In this document: positions 60,248 to 64,000 of the stretch, piece after piece
How positions within the stretch are numbered: the stretch's first letter is position 1
How the letters are laid out: the number at the start of each line of letters is the position of its first letter
Position numbers and translations under genes: made by a program
The notes under the pieces: model-generated
What the model was told of the DNA's origin: nothing
Database searches by the model: none
Seen by the model: only the letters and a program-made list of their open reading frames with translations
DNA from: CAVQBC01 sp963848415
GTDB taxonomy: Bacteria; Actinomycetota; Thermoleophilia; Solirubrobacterales; Solirubrobacteraceae
Assembly: GCA_963848415.1 (NCBI GenBank)
Contig: CAWKDN010000001.1
Location: 2,356,001 to 2,420,000, forward strand
Direction: 5' to 3'
Length of the DNA stretch: 64,000 bases

Positions 60248-61070
60248 ATGCCCTGTCGCTCGCCGCTCCCGCTCCTGCTCGCCGCGCTGCTGGCCGTCGC
60301 CGCCGGCTGCGGCGGCAGCGACGACGACGGCGCGCCCGCGTCGCGGGCAGCGGAGGCCGACCGGGTCCTCGAGCAGACCTTCAGCCAGGACAAGCGGCTG
60401 GACTCCGGGCGCTTCTCGGCCCGCCTGCGGCTCGACGGGCCCCAGCCGACCGCCATCGCCGTCAGCGGGCGCTTCGCCACGCGCGGCGCCGGCAAGACGC
60501 CGGCGTTCGAGCTCGACGCCGAGGCCGGCGAACGCCGGCTCGGCGCGGTCTCGACGGGCGAGCGCGGGTTCCTGCGCCGCGACGGGCAGGCCTACGCCGT
60601 GCCGTCCGCGGTATTCGCTCAGTTCGCGGACGGGCTCGCGCAGGCGGGCGGCAAGCCCGGCGCGGCCACGCGCGCGACGCTCGGCCTGGATCCGCGCGCC
60701 TGGCTGCGCGACCCGCGGCTCGCCGGTGAGACCACCGTCGGCGGGGTCCGCGCCACGCGCGTCACCGCCGACCTCGACGGCGCGCGCTTCCTGGCCGGCG
60801 TGCGCGCGCTGCTGGAGCGGATCCGCGGCCTCGGGCTCGCCGGGGCCGCCGGCCAGTTGCCCGAGGCGGGCGCCGTCCGCGGCGGCCGCGTGGAGCTCGA
60901 CAGCGGCGTCCAGGACCGCACGCTGCGTCGCCTGGTGGTGCGCGCGCCGGTCGCCGGCGGCGCGGCCCGCGAGCCTCGAGTACACGCTCACGGGTCTCAA
61001 CGAGCCCCAGCGCGTGGTCGCGCCCAGGGACGCCAAGCCGCTCTCGGCGCTGCTCTCGGGCCTGGGCTGA
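60248..61070 (+). pseudogene. lipoprotein (LppX/LprG-like fold possible), frameshifted near the end
   Basis: Lipoprotein signal with lipobox VAAGC (Cys about 21) and an SDDDG linker. The mature part (RLDSGRFSARLRLDG, then ETTVGGVRATRVTADLDGARFLAGV) follows the pattern of LppX/LprG-type lipid-carrying lipoproteins, though similarity is weak. At about 60966-60968 an extra base in a CCC run moves the ending (SLEYTLTGLNEPQRVV...LLSGLG) into another frame, stopping at 61070. Removing one C restores a natural end. Confidence 0.65.
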
Positions 61071-61119
61071 GCGTCATCGGGCGCCGCAAGGGGCGCCGCG
61101 CGCCCTATCCTGCCGAACG

Positions 61120-62256
61120 GTGAGCACGGGGCAGTCGGAGAGCTTCAACCTGGGGCGGTTCCTCTTCTCGGGGGAGGGGTGGCCGGCGCTCCTCGTGCCG
61201 TTCATCCCGATCGCGATCGTGCTGGAGTTCGCGCACGCGTCGCCGACGCTGATCTTCGGCGCCTCGGCGCTCGGGGTGATCCCGACCGCCGCGCTGATGG
61301 GCCGGGCCACCGAGGAGCTCGCCACCCGCTCCGGGCCCGGGATCGGCGGCTTCCTGAACGTGACCTTCGGCAACGCGCCCGAGCTGATCATCGCGTTCTT
61401 CGCCCTCAACGAGGGCTTGCAGGAGGTCGTCAAGGCCTCGCTGGTCGGCTCGATCCTCGGCAACATCCTGCTGGTGATGGGCGCCGCCATGCTGGTCGGC
61501 GGCCTGCGGCGCGAGCGCCAGTACTTCGACCGCACCGCCGCCAACGTCCAGTCGCTGATGCTGCTGCTGGCGGTCGTCGCCCTGATCATGCCCGCCGTCT
61601 TCGAGCTGGTCGCCGGCGAAGGCCTACCCAATCCGACCGATACGTCGGTGAACTACCCGTCCAACGTCGAGCAGCTCTCCGTCGGCGTCTCGGTCGTGCT
61701 GCTGCTCAGCTATGGCGCCGGGCTGCTGTTCTCGCTGCGCACCCACCGCAGCCTGTTCAACCCGGAACACGGCGAGGAGGACCACGTCGGCGAGCCGTGG
61801 ACCGTACGCAAGAGCGTGATCATGCTGGCGATCGCCGGCGTGGCGGTGGGCGTCATGTCCGAGATCCTCGTCGGCTCGATCACCGAGGCGTCGGAGTCGA
61901 TCGGGCTCTCGCCGTTCTTCGTCGGGGTGATCGTCGTCGCCATCGTCGGCAACGCCGCCGAGCACTGGGTCGCGATCTACTTCGCGCTGCGCAACAAGAT
62001 GGACCTGGCCGTGAACATCGCGATCGGCTCGAGCGCCCAGATCGCGTTGTTCGCCGCCCCGTTGTTGGTGCTGATCTCGCTGTTCGTCGGCCCGTTCCCG
62101 CTGGCGCTCGTCTTCAACGGCCTCGAGCTGGCCGCCCTCGTGCTCGCCGTTCTGATCGCCAACCAGGTCACCCAGGAGGGTGAGTCGACCTGGTTCGAGG
62201 GCCTGCAGCTGCTGGCCGTCTACGTGGTGTTCGGCATCACGTTCTTCTTCGTCTGA
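61120..62256 (+). CDS. Ca2+/H+ antiporter (CaCA superfamily, ChaA/Cax-like)
   Basis: 378 residues from a GTG, about 11 membrane helices. The two inverted alpha-repeat signatures are present: TFGNAPELIIAFFAL (first half) and VAIVGNAAEHWVAIYFA (second half), with the acidic residues that coordinate Ca2+. An acidic cytoplasmic loop (EHGEEDHVGEPW) separates the halves. It exchanges cytoplasmic cations for protons. TerC starts 2 bases after its stop, so the two are an operon. Confidence 0.92.
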   Translation: MSTGQSESFNLGRFLFSGEGWPALLVPFIPIAIVLEFAHASPTLIFGASALGVIPTAALMGRATEELATRSGPGIGGFLNVTFGNAPELIIAFFALNEGLQEVVKASLVGSILGNILLVMGAAMLVGGLRRERQYFDRTAANVQSLMLLLAVVALIMPAVFELVAGEGLPNPTDTSVNYPSNVEQLSVGVSVVLLLSYGAGLLFSLRTHRSLFNPEHGEEDHVGEPWTVRKSVIMLAIAGVAVGVMSEILVGSITEASESIGLSPFFVGVIVVAIVGNAAEHWVAIYFALRNKMDLAVNIAIGSSAQIALFAAPLLVLISLFVGPFPLALVFNGLELAALVLAVLIANQVTQEGESTWFEGLQLLAVYVVFGITFFFV

Positions 62257-62258
62257 CC

Positions 62259-63320
62259 GTGCTGCCGTTCGCGTTTCTGACCGGGCCCGTGCCGTGGCTC
62301 GTGTTGATCGCCCTCACGGTCTTCTTCCTGTGGGTCGACCTGCACTTCTTCGCGCGCGGGCGCGAGCCCGACTTCCGCGAGGGCGTGATCTGGAGCATCG
62401 GCTGGCTGGTCGTCGCGATGCTGGCCGCCGTCGCGGTCTTCCTGCTCTCAGACCTCGAGGACGCAGTCACCTTCACGACCGTGTACTTCATCGAGCGCTC
62501 GCTGTCGCTCGACAACCTGTTCGTCTTCCTGCTGCTGTTCGCCTACTTCGCCATACCCGAGCAGCACCGGGCCAACCTGCTCTTCTGGGGCATCGTGATC
62601 GCGCTCGTCCAGCGCGGCGTCGCGATCTTCGTGGGCGTGGAGCTGATCGAGCGCTTCCACATCGTCATCTACATCCTCGGCGCGCTGCTGATCGTGCTCG
62701 CGGTGCGGATCTACCGGGGGGTGGACGAGAACGTCGACCCGGACAAGAACCTCGTCGTGCGCGGCGTCCGGCGCGTGTTCCCCGTGACCACCGACTTCAA
62801 CGGCCACCACTGGTTCGCCAAGGTCGACGGCAAGCGCGTCGCGACGCCCATGTTCATCTGCCTCGCGGCGATCGTGGCCGCGGACATCGCCTTCGCGGTC
62901 GACTCGATCCCGGCGGCGTTCGGGATCACGCGCGACACGACGCTGATCTGGATGGGCAACATCTTCGCCCTGCTCGGCCTGCGCGCGCTGTTCGTGCTGG
63001 TCGAGGGGCTGATCCTGCGCTTTCGCTACCTGGACCAGACGATCGCGGTGGTGTTGGCCATCGTCGGCGTCAAGCTGCTGATCGAGGACATCTTCTACAT
63101 CGGCCCGCTGCCCTCGCTCGGGATCATCGTCGTCTGCTTCGCGATCGGGATCGGGCTCTCGGTGCTGGCCGACCGGCGCGATCCGGACGCCGACCGCAAG
63201 CGCGCCGAGCGCGAGGAGAAGACCGAGGCCGCGCACAACCCGACCGTGCACGACCTCCAGGACGACGACGACGCGCAGGAGAGCGGCGAGAAGGCCTCGG
63301 CCGCGCGGCGCGGCGACTGA
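62259..63320 (+). CDS. TerC family integral membrane protein
   Basis: 353 residues from a GTG, 2 bases after the antiporter stop. About nine helices with TerC features: YFIERSLSLDNLFVFLLLF and IVAADIAFAVDSIPAAF, each with the conserved Asp residues. The C-terminal tail (about 305-353) is charged and acidic. TerC/Alx proteins are linked to manganese export and tellurite resistance. Pairing with a Ca2+/H+ exchanger suggests a divalent-cation homeostasis unit. No Mn riboswitch could be recognised upstream. Confidence 0.92.
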   Translation: MLPFAFLTGPVPWLVLIALTVFFLWVDLHFFARGREPDFREGVIWSIGWLVVAMLAAVAVFLLSDLEDAVTFTTVYFIERSLSLDNLFVFLLLFAYFAIPEQHRANLLFWGIVIALVQRGVAIFVGVELIERFHIVIYILGALLIVLAVRIYRGVDENVDPDKNLVVRGVRRVFPVTTDFNGHHWFAKVDGKRVATPMFICLAAIVAADIAFAVDSIPAAFGITRDTTLIWMGNIFALLGLRALFVLVEGLILRFRYLDQTIAVVLAIVGVKLLIEDIFYIGPLPSLGIIVVCFAIGIGLSVLADRRDPDADRKRAEREEKTEAAHNPTVHDLQDDDDAQESGEKASAARRGD

Positions 63321-63361
63321 GCGCGGCGGCGAGCGGACCTGGAACAGGGCGCCCGAGACGG

Positions 63362-63378
63362 CGTCCCTCGAGGGGACG
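63362..63378 (+). terminator. hairpin after TerC gene
   Basis: CGTCCC / GGGACG arms with a TCGAG loop, 42 bases after the TerC stop. No U-tract follows, so this is a weak terminator candidate. It lies between TerC and the small secreted peptide gene. Confidence 0.35.
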
Positions 63379-63417
63379 GACCACAGCGGTGGCCGCGATC
63401 CGGACGAGAGGAACTCG

Positions 63418-63621
63418 ATGCGCGTGCTCACGGTTGGTGCGGTCCTGATGGCAACCGCCGCGTTCGGCGCCGGCGCGACGCCGTCCGCCGAGGCGGCTTC
63501 CGGCGTCCAGCCCGAGCGGGCCGCGGGCTTCACGCCGCCGATCGGCACCGACAAGGGCTCGCTGCGCGGGGCCGAGCGCCCGGCCGGCTTCGAGATGGAC
63601 CTCGAGTGGATACTCCCGTGA
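63418..63621 (+). CDS. small secreted peptide of unknown function
   Basis: 67 residues; ATG 63418 with AGAGGA about 6 bases upstream. Signal peptide about 1-27 (cleavage near AEA-A). The mature part of about 40 residues (SGVQPERAAGFTPPIGTDKGSLRGAERPAGFEMDLEWILP) has no Cys and little secondary-structure pattern. No family recognised. It is separated from TerC by a hairpin, so it probably has its own promoter. Confidence 0.55.
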   Translation: MRVLTVGAVLMATAAFGAGATPSAEAASGVQPERAAGFTPPIGTDKGSLRGAERPAGFEMDLEWILP

Positions 63622-63655
63622 CCGCCGCCGCCTGAGCGCCGCGACGGCCGGCGCG

Positions 63656-63967
63656 TCAGCGGTCCTCGGGGTCCGGATCGGGCTCGAGGTCCTCCTCCTC
63701 GTCGCCGAGGTCGTCCTCCTCGGCGTCGGGCAGCTCGCCCGTGGCGCCCGCCTGGAAACCCTCCAGCAGCTCGTCGCGCGCCAGCTCGTCGACCGGCAGC
63801 TCGTCGGAGATCAGCACCCACTCGCCGGCGTCTTCGTCGCCGGCGAACAGCTCGGACTCGGCGGACGCCGAGTCGTCGACGACGAGCACGATCTCCGTCT
63901 CGGGGTTGAAGTAGGTCCCTGGGCGGACCAGGAGATCCTCGATGTGGAAGCGGCGAAGGGCAGGCAT
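63656..63967 (-). CDS. conserved acidic hypothetical protein
   Basis: 103 residues from ATG 63967; an earlier in-frame start at 63988 would add seven residues. The N-terminal half MPALRRFHIEDLLVRPGTYFNPETEIVLVVDDSAS looks like a small conserved beta-rich domain. The C-terminal quarter is almost all Asp/Glu (EEDDLGDEEEDLEPDPDPEDR). No signal or membrane segment. Function unknown. Convergent with the small secreted peptide gene. Confidence 0.6.
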   Translation of the reverse strand: MPALRRFHIEDLLVRPGTYFNPETEIVLVVDDSASAESELFAGDEDAGEWVLISDELPVDELARDELLEGFQAGATGELPDAEEDDLGDEEEDLEPDPDPEDR

Positions 63968-64000
63968 CGAGGCCTTCGTAGCCGCCAATCAGCTGCGGTT

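Noticed and set aside
61071..61119. Manganese (yybP-ykoY) riboswitch before the CaCA-TerC operon
   Set aside because: The 49-base gap is too short and lacks the conserved loops of that riboswitch.
1..64000. CRISPR arrays, insertion sequences, tRNA and rRNA genes
   Set aside because: No regularly spaced repeats, no transposase or terminal repeats, and no tRNA arm or rRNA core sequences were recognised on either strand by reading.

Overview
The window is about 64 kb of very GC-rich DNA, with genes packed end to end, many GTG starts and many 4-base start/stop overlaps. The mIHF-like protein, Mce proteins, an LLM (F420-type) oxidoreductase, an MltR/MmyB-type regulator and a MoxR-VWA pair point to an actinobacterium. 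The overall style suggests Thermoleophilia (Solirubrobacterales-like); this is inference, as no rRNA or tRNA is present to settle it.

Layout. 1-7.6 kb: tail of an mce lipid-transfer operon (three Mce/MlaD proteins, an MMPL transporter, a B3/B4-domain protein). 7.6-12 kb: a secreted PHM-like copper oxygenase with a cupredoxin tail, facing a large LuxR-type (LAL) regulator. 12-22.5 kb: small housekeeping and accessory genes, including an SNase-like nuclease, an LLM oxidoreductase, an MFS-HxlR operon with a perfect operator-like palindrome, a cupin, a winged-helix protein, an aminotransferase and a VOC enzyme. 22.5-26.3 kb: an mIHF-like protein and a probable sphingolipid module (serine palmitoyltransferase-like enzyme, bCerS-like N-acyltransferase, FA2H-like hydroxylase). 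26.3-30.3 kb: a frameshifted AlkA glycosylase and a thiamine-precursor ABC operon behind a clear TPP riboswitch whose 3' end contains the ribosome binding site. 30.4-38.9 kb: an SDR, an M20 hydrolase coupled to a three-domain kinase/M23/aminotransferase fusion, and a MoxR-VWA-DUF5995 operon.

38.8-55.9 kb is the most unusual part. Three paralogous secreted giants of about 1,220-1,250 residues (FG-GAP/VCBS propeller, central helical region with a hydrophobic hairpin, basic C-terminal modules) lie around a Tat-exported class II cholesterol oxidase, an MltR-type regulator and a SABATH-like carboxyl methyltransferase. A roughly 155-base promoter/leader block is present three times: between the regulator and giant 2, before the methyltransferase, and before giant 3. 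Each copy carries the perfect palindrome GTCCTAGGAC followed, at a constant 4-base spacing, by GGGGCCCTGGCTAA. This looks like a regulon created by duplication of one divergent promoter.

55.9-64 kb: membrane and EVE-domain proteins, an ArsA/GET3-like ATPase, a D-glucuronyl C5-epimerase-like protein, a lipoprotein, a CaCA-TerC cation operon and two small proteins. Five single-base frame breaks fall in 57.0-61.0 kb, and two more lie at 15.13 and 27.43 kb. All seven are repaired by removing one base, so sequencing or assembly insertions are the likeliest cause.
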